Of a stretch of 64,000 nucleotides of DNA, positions 11,137-21,176 are shown piece after piece. The DNA comes from Apirhabdus apintestini (lineage in GTDB: Bacteria > Pseudomonadota > Gammaproteobacteria > Enterobacterales > Enterobacteriaceae). The stretch spans positions 2,356,001 to 2,420,000 of the forward strand of contig CP138906.1 in the NCBI GenBank assembly GCA_033977085.1, written 5' to 3'. A program made the translations under genes and the position numbers. The notes under the pieces are model-generated. The model saw only the letters and a list, made by a program, of their open reading frames with translations, did no database searches and was not told the origin of the DNA. The stretch's first letter is position 1; every line of letters begins with the position of its first letter.

Positions 11137-11700
11137 TTAGATAGTGCCGCAAACTTTCTCAGTTAATTCTGCAGGAAACTGCATCGACTGCATAATGTGT
11201 TCAATCATGCCACGTTTACGGTGCGTATTAGTGTTGGTGATTACCCAATAAGGGGTTCCCGGTACCTGCTTCGGCTTCGTGTGATGGCCGCTTTGCTGCA
11301 AAGTTTGTTCATCGCCCGCAAAATAAATGCGGGTTCGCCCATGCAGCGATTCCGCCGCCTCAGCGAACATTGACGCATTAAGTGTATAGAGTGTGGAAAG
11401 CACCAACATGAAGCGATTAACGGCTCTCTTCTGTTCCGCGTACTCATCAGAAAGCAAAAGTTCGCGCACTGCGCGCACACGTTCACGCCCATTTTTCACA
11501 GCGCTACTACGCTTTTCATGCTCAGGCTCACAGGCGCCTTCAGGCGTCTCTGTTGGCAAAGGGGAAGTCATCGCGGGAGCCTGGACGGTGACGGAAAGTT
11601 TAAGCATACGCCGTAAAATATCAGACGCGCTCTCGCCAATATGCAACGTATGGCTGGCAATATAGCGATACAATTCGTCATCTACTTCAATCGTTTTCAT
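11137..11700 (-). CDS. seqA: Replication initiation negative regulator SeqA
   Basis: SeqA binds hemimethylated GATC sites and sequesters oriC after initiation. The N-terminal oligomerisation domain MKTIEVDDELYRYIASHTLH is typical; the C-terminal DNA-binding domain carries KPKQVPGTPYWVITNTNTHR. 187 residues, near the family length (E. coli 181), with a Thr/Glu/Pro linker at about residues 50-65. Start chosen by family N-terminus. Operon with pgm, as in E. coli. Its presence implies Dam-type GATC methylation. Confidence 0.96.
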   Translation of the reverse strand: MKTIEVDDELYRYIASHTLHIGESASDILRRMLKLSVTVQAPAMTSPLPTETPEGACEPEHEKRSSAVKNGRERVRAVRELLLSDEYAEQKRAVNRFMLVLSTLYTLNASMFAEAAESLHGRTRIYFAGDEQTLQQSGHHTKPKQVPGTPYWVITNTNTHRKRGMIEHIMQSMQFPAELTEKVCGTI

Positions 11701-11884
11701 CTTAATCCAGTGCAATATCATCTTTCTGAAGACAAGTCGTTGGGATTATAAAGTTAAATCGCAACGTCGAATAGCGCTCCACCAGGGAAGCGGCAAAAGT
11801 CAGAATTAACTGTCCTCTTGCCGCCGCGCAGCAGAATAGAGAACATAATACCCTAACCCGAGGCACTCAAAAAAGAACTTTGCC

Positions 11885-12651
11885 ATGAAACTTAATGCTC
11901 GCCTGCAAACTGCGCAATCCCCCTATTCATTAACGCCGCTGGTTCTTATCCATGGGCTTTTCGGCAGTTTGGATAACCTCGGCATGCTTGCCAGAGATTT
12001 AAGTCACACCCGGACAGTGCTGCAAATCGACTTACGCAACCACGGCGAGTCTCTACACAGTGATGAGATGAACTACGCGCTAATGGCAAAAGATGTGCTG
12101 GAAACGCTGGATGCGTATCATCTGCAATCAGTCATACCCATCGGCCATTCGATGGGGGAAAAGTAGCAATGAAGCTTAGTAGCCTGGCCCCTCAGCGTGT
12201 CCCTCGCATGGGTATCATTGATATCGCACCAGTCGTTTATTCAACCCGACATCACGATACTATTTTCAAGTCAATTCAGTCCGTTAATGATGCCAGAGTA
12301 ACGACACGTCAGGCCGCAGCGGAAATCATGCGCCATGACATTAAAGAAGAAGGCGTCATTCAATTTTTACTCAAATCATTTATCGATGGGCGCTGGCGTT
12401 TTAATGTCCCGGCGTTATGGCATCATTACAATGAGATAATTGGCTGGGAAACGCTCACACCTCAGCGGATTCCTACACTTTTTATACGCGGCGCCAATTC
12501 GCCGTATATACAAGAAAGCTACCGCGAGGCTATTTTGTCCCAATTCCCGGTGGCTCAGGCGCACGTTATCGCAGGCGCAGGCCATTGGGTTCACGCAGAA
12601 AAGCCCGAGGCAGTTTTACGGGTGCTGCATCGCTTTCTCGATTCTGATTAA
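11885..12651 (+). pseudogene. ybfF: Alpha/beta-hydrolase esterase YbfF, one frameshift
   Basis: YbfF is an acyl-CoA/carboxylesterase. The oxyanion stretch VLIHGLFGSLDNLG, nucleophile elbow GHSMGG, and C-terminal catalytic His in AGAGHWVHAEKP are present. A -1 shift in a G5 run at 12154-12158 makes MGEK-stop instead of MGGKVAM. Restored length is 255 residues (E. coli 254). It is divergent from seqA and heads a ybfF-ybfE-fldA-fur series on the plus strand. Confidence 0.88.
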
Positions 12652-12778
12652 AAACACATCGACTAAGCCTGCGAGTGCCCGAACGCATTGGCGCGCCAGA
12701 AGCCACTGATGTATGATGGCGCGCTGTAATACACCCAAGCACACGCTCTCGTAGCCTGTTCCCCTGTTACAACAAATC

Positions 12779-13060
12779 ATGGCCAAAGAACAAACGGACC
12801 GCACCACGCTCGATCTGTTCTCGGACGAACGCCGTCCGGGTCGACCGAAAACAAACCCGCTATCACGCGATGAGCAATTGCGTATCAACAAACGCAACCA
12901 GCTTAAACGCGATAAAGTGCGTGGGTTAAAACGCGTTGAGCTTAAACTCAACGCCGAGGCTGTGGATGCGCTTAATGATTTAGCGCAGGCCCGAAACATC
13001 AGCCGTAGCGAGCTTATTGAAGAAATGCTGTTAGCCCAGCTACAGCACCTTCCGCAATAG
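12779..13060 (+). CDS. ybfE: YbfE, ribbon-helix-helix-like small protein
   Basis: 93 residues starting MAKEQTDRTTLDLFSDERRP. Highly basic middle (RPKTNPLSRDEQLRINKRNQ) then a segment resembling a ribbon-helix-helix fold (VELKLNAEAVDALNDLAQAR, NISRSELIEEML). E. coli ybfE is reported as LexA-controlled; I see no CTGT-N8-ACAG site upstream here. Intact, 147 bp before fldA. Confidence 0.88.
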   Translation: MAKEQTDRTTLDLFSDERRPGRPKTNPLSRDEQLRINKRNQLKRDKVRGLKRVELKLNAEAVDALNDLAQARNISRSELIEEMLLAQLQHLPQ

Positions 13061-13207
13061 CCTCCGCCGCTCATTGCGAATGTTGCATACTGTGCACCCA
13101 GTCAGCGTTAGCTGTTTTCGCCCCACGGCAGCTTCTGCTATGATTGCCTCATCTGTGGGCTTTTAACAGCCACCATACCTTATCCGTATCAAGAGGTTAT
13201 TTTATCC

Positions 13208-13736
13208 ATGGCAACCGTAGGCATTTTTTTGGCAGCGACACCGGTAACACTGAAAATATCGCAAAGATTATCCAAAAGCAGCTCGGTAAAGATATCGCCG
13301 AAGTACACGACATTGCGAAAAGCAGCAAAGAGGATCTGGAGGCGTTTGATATATTGCTTCTTGGCATCCCTACCGGTACTACGGTGAAGCTCAATGTGAT
13401 TGGGATGACTTCTTCCCAAGTCTTGAAGAAATAGACTTCAACGGTAAGCTTGTTGCGCTATTTGGCTGCGGCGATCAGGAAGACTATGCGGAGTATTTCT
13501 GCGACGCGCTGGGAACTATCCGGGATATCATTGAACCCAATGGCGCGACTATCGTCGGCCACTGGCCAACCGAAGGTTATCACTTCGAGGCTTCAAAAGG
13601 GTTATTCGATGACTCTCATTTTCTGGGCCTGGCAATTGATGAAGACCGCCAACCCGAACTTACCGGCGAGCGCGTTGATAAGTGGGTAAAACAAATCGTC
13701 AGTGAGCTTAACCTTACGGATATCGCCGGCGCATAA
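13208..13736 (+). pseudogene. fldA: Flavodoxin 1, two frameshifts
   Basis: FMN-binding electron carrier for IspG/IspH, MetH, BioB and other enzymes; essential in E. coli. The FMN phosphate loop GSDTGNTENIAK and the later GCGDQEDYAEYFCDALG and GHWPTEGYHFEASKGL are intact. Two -1 shifts: a T7 run at 13224-13230 and loss of T from ACCTGGTAC near 13374 (the family has PTWYYGEAQCDWDDF). Restoring both gives 176 residues, the exact E. coli length. The start follows AGAGG. Two lesions in such a gene are hard to reconcile with viability. Confidence 0.9.
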
Positions 13737-13949
13737 CAACCCGTCTGTCGGTGCGCCCTGCGCGCCGACTTTGAGCGATTGATAGATATCATCAATACAA
13801 ATAATCGCTACATTTTTTAACTTTATCCCACGAAGCTGTACAATGGCCCCTGCTTATTCGGGCTGTGTCGTTCATCCAATGCTATCACCGCTGTTTCCTG
13901 GTGTGTTTTTACCGGATGGCCGCAGTTTCCATTTAGTAACGTCGGCTCT

Positions 13950-13970
13950 ATAATGAGACGCATTCATTAT
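13950..13970. promoter_or_regulatory. Fur-box-like inverted repeat upstream of fur
   Basis: ATAATGA-N7-TCATTAT is a perfect 7-bp inverted repeat with Fur-box half-sites, but the spacer is longer than in the classical 19-bp box. It may mediate autoregulation; it overlaps the start of a short upstream ORF. Confidence 0.35.
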
Positions 13971-14003
13971 TGGGTAAATGCTATGCAAAGCTTCCTCACC
14001 TGA
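13953..14003 (+). CDS. Candidate short upstream ORF in the fur leader
   Basis: Sixteen codons (MRRIHYWVNAMQSFLT) ending 35 bp before the fur start. E. coli fur has a translated leader ORF (uof) coupled to fur and targeted by RyhB; this ORF is shorter and I cannot show homology. Its stop codon lies inside a perfect 8-bp hairpin CTTCCTCA/TGAGGAAG (13991-14008). Confidence 0.3.
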   Translation: MRRIHYWVNAMQSFLT

Positions 14004-14038
14004 GGAAGTAAGTCATTAAGTAACAGGACATATTCCGC

Positions 14039-14487
14039 ATGACTGACAATAATACCGCATTAAAAAAGCAGGGCTGAAGGTCACGCTTCCCCGATTAAAA
14101 ATTCTGGAAGTGCTACAGGGACCTGAAAATCATCATGTCAGCGCGGAAGACTTATATAAACGCCTGATCGATATGGGCGAAGAAATTGGGCTAGCCACCG
14201 TCTACCGCGTACTTAATCAATTCGATGACGCAGGTATTGTCACCCGCCACAATTTTGAAGGCGGCAAATCAGTCTTTGAACTCACCCAACAGCAGCATCA
14301 CGATCATTTGATCTGTCTGGACTGCGGCAAAGTCATTGAATTCAGCGATGACTCAATTGAAGCCCGTCAGCGGGAAATTGCTCAACGTCATAATATTCGG
14401 CTGACTAACCACAGCCTTTATCTATACGGCCACTGTGCCGAAGGCGATTGCCGGGAAGATGACAGTGCTCACGATAACAACGCGTGA
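14039..14487 (+). pseudogene. fur: Ferric uptake regulator Fur, one frameshift
   Basis: Iron-responsive repressor. The winged helix (IGLATVYRVLNQFDDAGIVT), the His-rich metal loop (QQQHHDHLICLDCGKVIEF) and the C-terminal metal pair (GHCAEGDC) are conserved. The start MTDNNTALKK is followed by a -1 shift in an A6 run at 14062-14067; one extra A restores LKKAGLKVTLPRLKI and 149 residues (E. coli 148). The A run lies ten codons into the gene. Confidence 0.9.
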
Positions 14488-14498
14488 CATGGATTATG

Positions 14499-14526
14499 CC
14501 GGGGTCTTCCCCGGTACGTTTGTTTC
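14499..14526 (+). terminator. Probable terminator after fur
   Basis: Stem CCGGGG-TCTT-CCCCGG at 14499-14514 followed by TACGTTTGTTTC, 12 bp past the fur stop. The T tract is interrupted, so strength is uncertain. Confidence 0.5.
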
Positions 14527-14612
14527 TAACTCACCGCACGATAAGCAATCCCGCCGTCACATTTACTATTCCCCTCCAGTATATCCAGTCTGCCCAATAA
14601 AATTCCCGGCCC

Positions 14613-14640
14613 AAAAAAAGCGCCGCAATCGCGACGCCTC
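14613..14640 (-). terminator. Rho-independent terminator of glnS
   Basis: Minus-strand stem GCGTCGC-GATT-GCGGCGC (one wobble pair) followed by T7, 24 bp past the glnS stop. Confidence 0.75.
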
Positions 14641-14663
14641 TATCAATTGCCAGGAAATAGGCA

Positions 14664-16331
14664 TTAAGCACCTATTTTGGCCCAGGTATCACGCAGCCCA
14701 ACTGTGCGGTTAAATACCAGCTTATCGGCACTGGCGTAACGGCTGTCGAGACAAAAATATCCCTCTCGCTCAAACTGTAGCGCTCTTCCGGCTTCCGCTG
14801 TTTTCAAACTCGGCTCGGCATATCCTCGGCGAATAACCAATGATTCAGGATTAATCGTTGCCAGAAAATCGTCCGCAGCAGCAGGGTTAGGCACGCTGAA
14901 TAGACGATCGTATAGACGAAATTCAACGGGTAAAGCATGCCCGGCACTCACCCAATGAATAACGCCCTTCACTTTGCGCCCGTCGGCAGGATCTTTGCTC
15001 AGTGTCTGCGGATCGTAAGTACAGCGAATCAGCGTGATATTTCCCTCTGCGTCTTTTTCTATGCTCTCCGCTTTAATCACATACGCATTACGTAACCGCA
15101 CCTCTTTACCCATGACCAGGCGTTTGTATTGCTTATTCGCTTCTTCACGAAAATCAGCGCGATCGATCCAGATTTCGCCGCTAAAAGGAACCTCGCGGGC
15201 GCCCATTTCAGGATTATTAGGATGATTGGGCATAGATAGCATTTCAGCACTGCCCTGCGGGTAATTTTCTATGACCAATTTTACCGGATCGATAACAGCC
15301 ATAGCGCGCGGCGCATGTTCATTAAGATCGTCTCGAATACAGGATTCCAGCGCGGCCATTTCCACGTTGTTATCCTGCTTCGTCACACCGATACGCTTAC
15401 AAAACTCACGAATCGCTGCAGCGGTATAGCCACGGCGGCGCAGCCTGGAGATAGTTGGCATGCGAGGATCATCCCAGCCTTCAACGACGCCGTCGGTAAC
15501 CAATAAATTCAGTTTACGCTTCGACATCACGGTGTATTCAAGATTCAGACGCGAAAATTCATACTGCCGCGGATGAAGCGGAATAGAAATATTGTCCAAC
15601 ACCCAGTCATAAAGCCGACGGTTGTCCTGAAACTCCAGCGTACAAAGCGAGTGTGTAATCCCTTCGATAGCATCGGAAATACAGTGAGTGAAATCGTACA
15701 TGGGATAAATGCACCATTTTTTACCCGTTTGATGGTGCTCTGCAAATTTCACGCGGTACAAGACCGGATCGCGCATGATAATAAACGGTGAAGCCATATC
15801 GATTTTCGCACGCAGACACGCTGCGCCTTCAGCAAATTCACCGCTGCGCAATTTTTCAAACAGGGCGAGGTTCTCTTCAACGCCACGCTCGCGATAAGGG
15901 CTATTCTTACCCGGCTCAGTCAGCGTACCGCGATATTCACGGATCTGTTCAGGCGACAATTCATCAACGTAGGCCAGCCCTTTATTAATCAACTCCAGCG
16001 CATACTGATACAGTTGATCAAAATAATCAGATGAATAGTGAATATCACCGGCCCAGTGGAACCCCAGCCATTCAACGTCATACTTAATAGAATCGACGAA
16101 TTCAATATCTTCTTTCGCCGGGTTAGTATCGTCAAAACGCAGATTACACTGCCCCTGATAATCCTGAGCAATACCAAAATTCAGGCAAATAGATTTCGCG
16201 TGCCCAATATGTAAATAGCCATTTGGCTCAGGAGGAAAGCGCGTATGCACCGCGCTATGTTTGCCACTTTTCAGATCTTCATCGATAATCTGACGAATAA
16301 AGTTTGTTGGGCGGGCTTCTGCCTCACTCAT
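14664..16331 (-). CDS. glnS: Glutaminyl-tRNA synthetase
   Basis: Class I synthetase charging tRNA-Gln; the cognate tRNAs lie in the cluster at 23157-23774. 555 residues (E. coli 554). The HIGH signature occurs in PPEPNGYLHIGHAKS, the KMSKS equivalent is VMSKRK, and the C-terminal beta-barrel domains are complete. Intact over 1.67 kb. Divergent and isolated from nagE. Confidence 0.97.
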   Translation of the reverse strand: MSEAEARPTNFIRQIIDEDLKSGKHSAVHTRFPPEPNGYLHIGHAKSICLNFGIAQDYQGQCNLRFDDTNPAKEDIEFVDSIKYDVEWLGFHWAGDIHYSSDYFDQLYQYALELINKGLAYVDELSPEQIREYRGTLTEPGKNSPYRERGVEENLALFEKLRSGEFAEGAACLRAKIDMASPFIIMRDPVLYRVKFAEHHQTGKKWCIYPMYDFTHCISDAIEGITHSLCTLEFQDNRRLYDWVLDNISIPLHPRQYEFSRLNLEYTVMSKRKLNLLVTDGVVEGWDDPRMPTISRLRRRGYTAAAIREFCKRIGVTKQDNNVEMAALESCIRDDLNEHAPRAMAVIDPVKLVIENYPQGSAEMLSMPNHPNNPEMGAREVPFSGEIWIDRADFREEANKQYKRLVMGKEVRLRNAYVIKAESIEKDAEGNITLIRCTYDPQTLSKDPADGRKVKGVIHWVSAGHALPVEFRLYDRLFSVPNPAAADDFLATINPESLVIRRGYAEPSLKTAEAGRALQFEREGYFCLDSRYASADKLVFNRTVGLRDTWAKIGA

Positions 16332-16781
16332 CTTTCATACCTCAAAGCATTTAATCTGGTTATCCCCGCATGTTCTTACAACCCGCGTCCAGAAACAACC
16401 TTTAGTTATTCAAAAGCCGGCGATTAACGATAAGTTATCTGATTCCTGCTTAATAAACCAAATAACCTGTGGTTTCTGTACCGAATATACTTATATCTGG
16501 ATAGTGGGCTTCTCGTTCGCATTACCAAACCGGCATCTAACCTGACAAGACGACTAACCGATTTTGTGCTTCTAATAAGACTCATTCATTTTTTACCACC
16601 CTGTTTTAGCAGTGAAAATCCGCCTTCATAGAAGGCGGCATTGCTTTGATACCCCAGTGGGGCATACCAAATTCCTTAAAAAGTCTCTGCCAGTCTTGTG
16701 AGATTTAAATCCCAAAACAACAAGGCAGAGCCGAAACCTGTTGATGACCGCGTTCACAGGACGTGGCTTTCAGTTGGCAAT
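16332..16781. other. Gene-free region between glnS and nagE
   Basis: Contains the glnS upstream region and two short inverted repeats: CCGCCTT/AAGGCGG near 16620-16637 and CCCCAGTGGGG near 16655. The spacing of hairpins resembles an end of an IS200/IS605-type element, but no transposase is visible. Confidence 0.35.
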
Positions 16782-16808
16782 AAAAAACGGCGGAGATTAT
16801 CTCCGCCG
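16782..16808 (-). terminator. Rho-independent terminator of nagE
   Basis: Minus-strand perfect stem CGGCGGAGA-TAA-TCTCCGCCG (16788-16808) followed by T6 (16782-16787), 28 bp past the nagE stop. Confidence 0.85.
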
Positions 16809-16835
16809 CTGGCTATCGCTTTTAACAAAAAACGT

Positions 16836-18865
16836 TTATTTACTTTTTATTTCATATAGCGCCGTCGTACCCGCGGTTACCGGCCCGCTGGCGACTATCG
16901 ATATTCCACCAAAATCATCAACATTACTGCACACTACCGGGCTTATCATAGAGCGGGCGTGGGCATTGAGAAAATCGAGGTCCATTTCCAGTACCGGCTG
17001 ACCCGCACTGACCTGCGCACCTTCTTCAACTAACCGCGTAAAGCCTTTCCCGTCGAGGGCGACAGTATCAATTCCCATGTGCACCACGATTTCAGCGCCT
17101 TCATTGGTTTCGAGGCAAAATGCATGGTTGGTATTGAATATCTTAACAATCGTTCCTGCCGCCGGGGAAACCACCCTTTTCTCAATCGGCTTGATGGCAA
17201 CGCCATCACCAACCGCTTTACTGGCGAACGCCTCATCGGGCACATCTTCCAGCGCAATAATATCGCCAGTAACAGGAGAAACTAAGGTGACAACGACGCT
17301 ACCGGAAGTATCAGGCGCGACCTGAGTTTGTGAAGGCGTACTTACCGGTGCCGTAGGCGCACTACCGGACGGCGCGGCGTCAACATGGCCGGTCGTCTTC
17401 ATCGCATTTGCTATCTTCTCAGCAACAAAACCCACGATAATTTGTACGCTGGTTTTGTTCAAACGAATCACGCCGCTTGCGCCAAGCCGTTTCGCCAGCG
17501 CATCGTTCACCAGCGCCGAATCCTTAACATTCAGGCGCAGTCGGGTAATGCAGGCGTCGATCCCGGTTAAGTTATCAGAGCCCCCAATCGCAGCAATATA
17601 TTGGCGCGCCAGCGTACTGGCATCCTGCTCGCCGCCGGAACTCACATTTTTATCCTCTCCGTCTGCTTCACTGCCCGCAACTGCCAGCTCGCGCCCCGGC
17701 GTCATCATATTGAATTTGATAATTGCGAAACGGAACACCACATAATAGATGACAAAGAACACCAGTCCTTGCGGAATGAGCATATACCAGTGCGTCGCAA
17801 GCGGGTTACGCGTTGACAGAAAGAGGTCAACTAAACCAGCGCTAAAGCCGAAACCGGCAATCCAGTGCATGCTTGCCGCAATAAATACGGAGATCCCGGT
17901 TAAAAACGCGTGAATCACATAGAGCGCAGGCGCCACGAACATAAAGGAGAATTCCAGCGGTTCGGTAATGCCGGTAAAGAAGGCGGCAAAAGCCCCGCCA
18001 TCATAATTCCCAGAACCTTCGCTTTATTCTCCGGGCGCGCACAGCGATAAATGGCCAGCGCAGCCCCCGGTAACCCAAACATCATAATGGGGAAAAAGCC
18101 TGCCTGATAGCGACCGGTAATACCCACCGTTGCTTTACCAGCGGCAATAGACTGACCGCCCCCGAGGAAATTCGGGATATCGTTAATACCGGCGACATCG
18201 AACCAGAACACGGAATTCAATGCGTGATGCAAGCCCACCGGAATCAGTAAGCGGTTAAAGAAAGCGTAAATACCCGCACCGATAGAACCCATTTTCTGGA
18301 TATATTCACCAAAATGTACCAAACCATCAAAAATGATCGGCCATATGTACATCAGGATGAAAGCGACCACAATCATGACAAACGAGGTCAGGATTGGCAC
18401 TAAACGGCGGCCACTAAAAAAGGAAAGCGCTTTTGGCAGTTCAACGCCGCTAAAGCGGTTGTAAAGCTCTGCAGAAATAATCCCCACCAGAATGCCAACG
18501 AACTGATTATTAATTTTGCCAAACGCTGCAGGCACTGCTTCTGGTGGAAGTTTCTGAATCATCGAAACCGCCGCCGGCGAACAAAGCGTAGTCAATACTA
18601 AAAAGCCTACAAAACCGGTCAGTGCGGCTGCACCATCTTTATCCTTAGACATGCCGTACGCTACGCCAATAGCAAAGAGCACGGACATATTATCGATTAT
18701 CGCTGACCCTGATTTAATAAAAAACGCCGCCAGGGCATTGTCACCTCCCCAGCCAACGGGGTCGATCCAATAACCGACGCCCATTAAGATAGCGGCTGCT
18801 GGCAGCGTTGCCACTGGCACCATGAGTGCGCGACCAACGCGCTGTAAATAACCTAAAATGCTCAC
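16836..18865 (-). pseudogene. nagE: N-acetylglucosamine PTS permease EIICBA, one frameshift
   Basis: Three-domain PTS transporter that imports and phosphorylates GlcNAc. IIC membrane domain at residues 1 to about 380, IIB with active Cys in GIDACITRLRLNV, and IIA with active His in EIVVHMGIDTVAL. The start is GTG after GGGGAA. A -1 shift in a G run near 17996 (minus-strand GCGGGGCTTTT) splits it in the last part of IIC; restored length is 676 residues. Divergent from nagBAC, sharing the control region at 18866-19196. Confidence 0.9.
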
Positions 18866-18978
18866 TTTATTCCCCTATGAGACCCCGAAATGCAGAGAGT
18901 CGTAGCACTATTTTTATTGTATGACCCGGTAAATTCCGAGTAGTGACCGTATTACACCACGCAGTGAGTGTGTGGAAA

Positions 18979-19002
18979 ATTAATTCGTATCGCAAATTAA
19001 AT
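18979..19002. promoter_or_regulatory. Candidate NagC operator
   Basis: ATTAATTCGTATCGCAAATTAAAT is an A/T-flanked imperfect palindrome with a central CG, the general form of NagC sites. It sits about 115 bp upstream of nagE in the nagE-nagB divergent region, where E. coli NagC forms a repression loop. Confidence 0.5.
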
Positions 19003-19012
19003 GGCTATCTTT

Positions 19013-19028
19013 TGTGATTTCAGTCACC
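19013..19028. promoter_or_regulatory. CRP-cAMP binding site
   Basis: TGTGATTTCAGTCACC matches TGTGA-N6-TCACA at nine of ten conserved positions and lies between nagE and nagB, where E. coli also has a CRP site activating both operons. Confidence 0.65.
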
Positions 19029-19111
19029 AAATATCGCCCGAAAAACCTTAACCCACTGGCTATCATTAAAAACTTATTTTATCATTCAAAAAATCATGAC
19101 GGATGGTGCAC

Positions 19112-19133
19112 TTAACGCATTCATATGCGTTAA
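19112..19133. promoter_or_regulatory. 22-bp perfect inverted repeat near nagB promoter
   Basis: TTAACGCAT-TCAT-ATGCGTTAA: 9-bp arms, 4-bp spacer, 63 bp before the nagB start. It is the best candidate for the second, nagB-side operator of a NagC loop, although it does not follow the usual NagC core closely. Confidence 0.4.
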
Positions 19134-19196
19134 TCTTAAGCAGTAAAAAATGCAATCCGCCAGCCGCTTTTAAACTAAAAATTGATGAGGTGTATA

Positions 19197-19997
19197 ATGA
19201 GACTGATACCCCTGACAACGGCTCAGCAGGTCGGAAAATGGGCTGCTCGCCATATTGTTAATCGTATTAATGCATTTCAACCGACCGCAGATCGTCCTTT
19301 TGTACTGGGTTTACCTACTGGTGGCACCCCGCTTGAAGCCTATAAAGCCTTGGTAGAAATGTATAAAGCCGGTGAAATCAGTTTTAAACATGTAGTGACA
19401 TTCAATATGGATGAATATGTTGGTCTGCCAAAAGAGCATCCGGAAAGCTATCATAGCTTTATGCATCGCAACTTCTTCGACCACGTAGATATCCCAAGTG
19501 AAAACATAAATCTCCTAAATGGAAATGCGCCAGATATCGATGCCGAATGTCGCCAATATGAGGAAAAAATCCGCGCCTACGGTAAAATTCACCTGTTCAT
19601 GGGCGGCGTTGGTAACGACGGTCACATTGCCTTCAATGAACCCGCATCTTCGCTGGCATCACGTACACGCATTAAAACGCTGACTCACGATACCCGCGTG
19701 GCTAACTCCCGCTTCTTTGACGGGGATGTTAACCAGGTACCTAAATACGCACTGACCGTCGGTGTAGGCACGCTTTTAGATGCTGAAGAAGTTATGATTC
19801 TGGTACTCGGCCACGTTAAAGCGCAGGCGCTGCAGGCGGCCGTCGAAGGCAATGTCAATCATATGTGGACAATAAGCTGTCTGCAGCTTCATCCCAAAGC
19901 AGTAATTGTGTGCGATGAACCATCCACGATGGAACTAAAAGTCAAAACGTTAAAATATTTTAACGAGCTGGAAGCTGAAAACATCAAAAACCTGTAA
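19197..19997 (+). CDS. nagB: Glucosamine-6-phosphate deaminase
   Basis: Converts glucosamine-6-phosphate to fructose-6-phosphate and ammonia. 266 residues starting MRLIPLTTAQQVGKWAARHI, preceded by TGAGG. Active-site blocks FNMDEYVGLPKEHPESY and GGVGNDGHIAFNEP are present. Intact first gene of nagBAC; 24 bp separate it from nagA. Confidence 0.96.
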   Translation: MRLIPLTTAQQVGKWAARHIVNRINAFQPTADRPFVLGLPTGGTPLEAYKALVEMYKAGEISFKHVVTFNMDEYVGLPKEHPESYHSFMHRNFFDHVDIPSENINLLNGNAPDIDAECRQYEEKIRAYGKIHLFMGGVGNDGHIAFNEPASSLASRTRIKTLTHDTRVANSRFFDGDVNQVPKYALTVGVGTLLDAEEVMILVLGHVKAQALQAAVEGNVNHMWTISCLQLHPKAVIVCDEPSTMELKVKTLKYFNELEAENIKNL

Positions 19998-20021
19998 GCA
20001 GGTTTAACCCGGGAGAATTTT

Positions 20022-21170
20022 ATGTACGCTTTAACCCACGGCCGCATCTACACCGGTTTCGATGTTCTGGACGGTCATGCAATTATCATTAATGAAGGTC
20101 ATATTGCGCGTATTTGCCCGCTGGCTGAGCTGCCATCCGACATCGAACAACGCGACGTGGGCGGCGGCATTATTGCCCCGGGTTTTATTGACGTACAGCT
20201 TAACGGCTGCGGTGGCGTTCAGTTCAACGACACCGCCGATGCCGTTTCTGTCAATACGCTGGAAATCATGCAAAAAGCCAATGAAAAGGCGGGCTGTACC
20301 AGCTTTCTGCCTACGCTCATTACCTGCAGTGATGAATTAATGATGCAGGGCGTGCGCGTGATGCGGGACTATCTCCGCACTCATCATAATCAGGCGCTGG
20401 GTTTACATCTGGAAGGACCGTGGATAAGCCTCGTTAAAAAAGGCACCCATAATCCGAAATTTATCCGCAAACCAGAAGCGAAACTGGTGGATTTTCTGTG
20501 TGAAAACGCGGATGTAATTACAAAAATCACGCTGGCACCAGAAGAAGTTGACGCAGAAATCATCCGTAAACTGGTTGCTGCCGGCATTATCGTCTCTGCT
20601 GGTCACTCAAACGCAACGCTGGCGCAGGCTAAGGCCGGCTTCCGCGCAGGCGCTTCTTTCGCTACGCATCTGTACAATGCAATGCCCTATATCAGCGGGC
20701 GCGAACCTGGGCTGGCTGGCGCCATCTTTGATGAACCTGATGTGTACTGCGGCGTTATCGCCGACGGGCTCCACGTCGATTTCGCAAATGTGCGTAACGC
20801 TAAACGCCTCAAAGGCGAAAAGCTATGCCTGGTTACCGATGCGACGGCGCCCGCAGGTGCAAATATTGATCGGTTCATTTTTGCCGGTAAAACAATATAC
20901 TACCGCGATGGACTCTGCGTGGATGAAAATGGAACGCTCAGCGGCTCTTCTCTCACCATGATTGAAGGCGTTCGCAACCTGGTCGAGCACGTGCATATCT
21001 CACTGGACGAGGCGCTACGTATGGCATCGCTGTATCCAGCCCGAGCCATGGGCGTCGCTGACAGGCTCGGTACGCTTGAGGCAGGTAAAGTCGCGAACCT
21101 GACTGCATTCACGCACGATTATCACATCACTAAGACCATCGTTAACGGTAACGAGGTCTTAACCGGATAA
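20022..21170 (+). CDS. nagA: N-acetylglucosamine-6-phosphate deacetylase
   Basis: Removes acetate from GlcNAc-6-P, giving the NagB substrate. 382 residues (E. coli 382). Metal and substrate motifs are visible: GFIDVQLNGCGG, HLEGPWISLVKKGTHNP with the metal-ligand Glu, SAGHSNAT, ATHLYNAMP, and VTDATAPAG. Intact. It is needed to lower GlcNAc-6-P, the inducer that inactivates NagC. Confidence 0.96.
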   Translation: MYALTHGRIYTGFDVLDGHAIIINEGHIARICPLAELPSDIEQRDVGGGIIAPGFIDVQLNGCGGVQFNDTADAVSVNTLEIMQKANEKAGCTSFLPTLITCSDELMMQGVRVMRDYLRTHHNQALGLHLEGPWISLVKKGTHNPKFIRKPEAKLVDFLCENADVITKITLAPEEVDAEIIRKLVAAGIIVSAGHSNATLAQAKAGFRAGASFATHLYNAMPYISGREPGLAGAIFDEPDVYCGVIADGLHVDFANVRNAKRLKGEKLCLVTDATAPAGANIDRFIFAGKTIYYRDGLCVDENGTLSGSSLTMIEGVRNLVEHVHISLDEALRMASLYPARAMGVADRLGTLEAGKVANLTAFTHDYHITKTIVNGNEVLTG

Positions 21171-21176
21171 CAAGTA

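Noticed and set aside
12700..12778. LexA box upstream of ybfE
   Set aside because: No CTGT-N8-ACAG or close variant is present.
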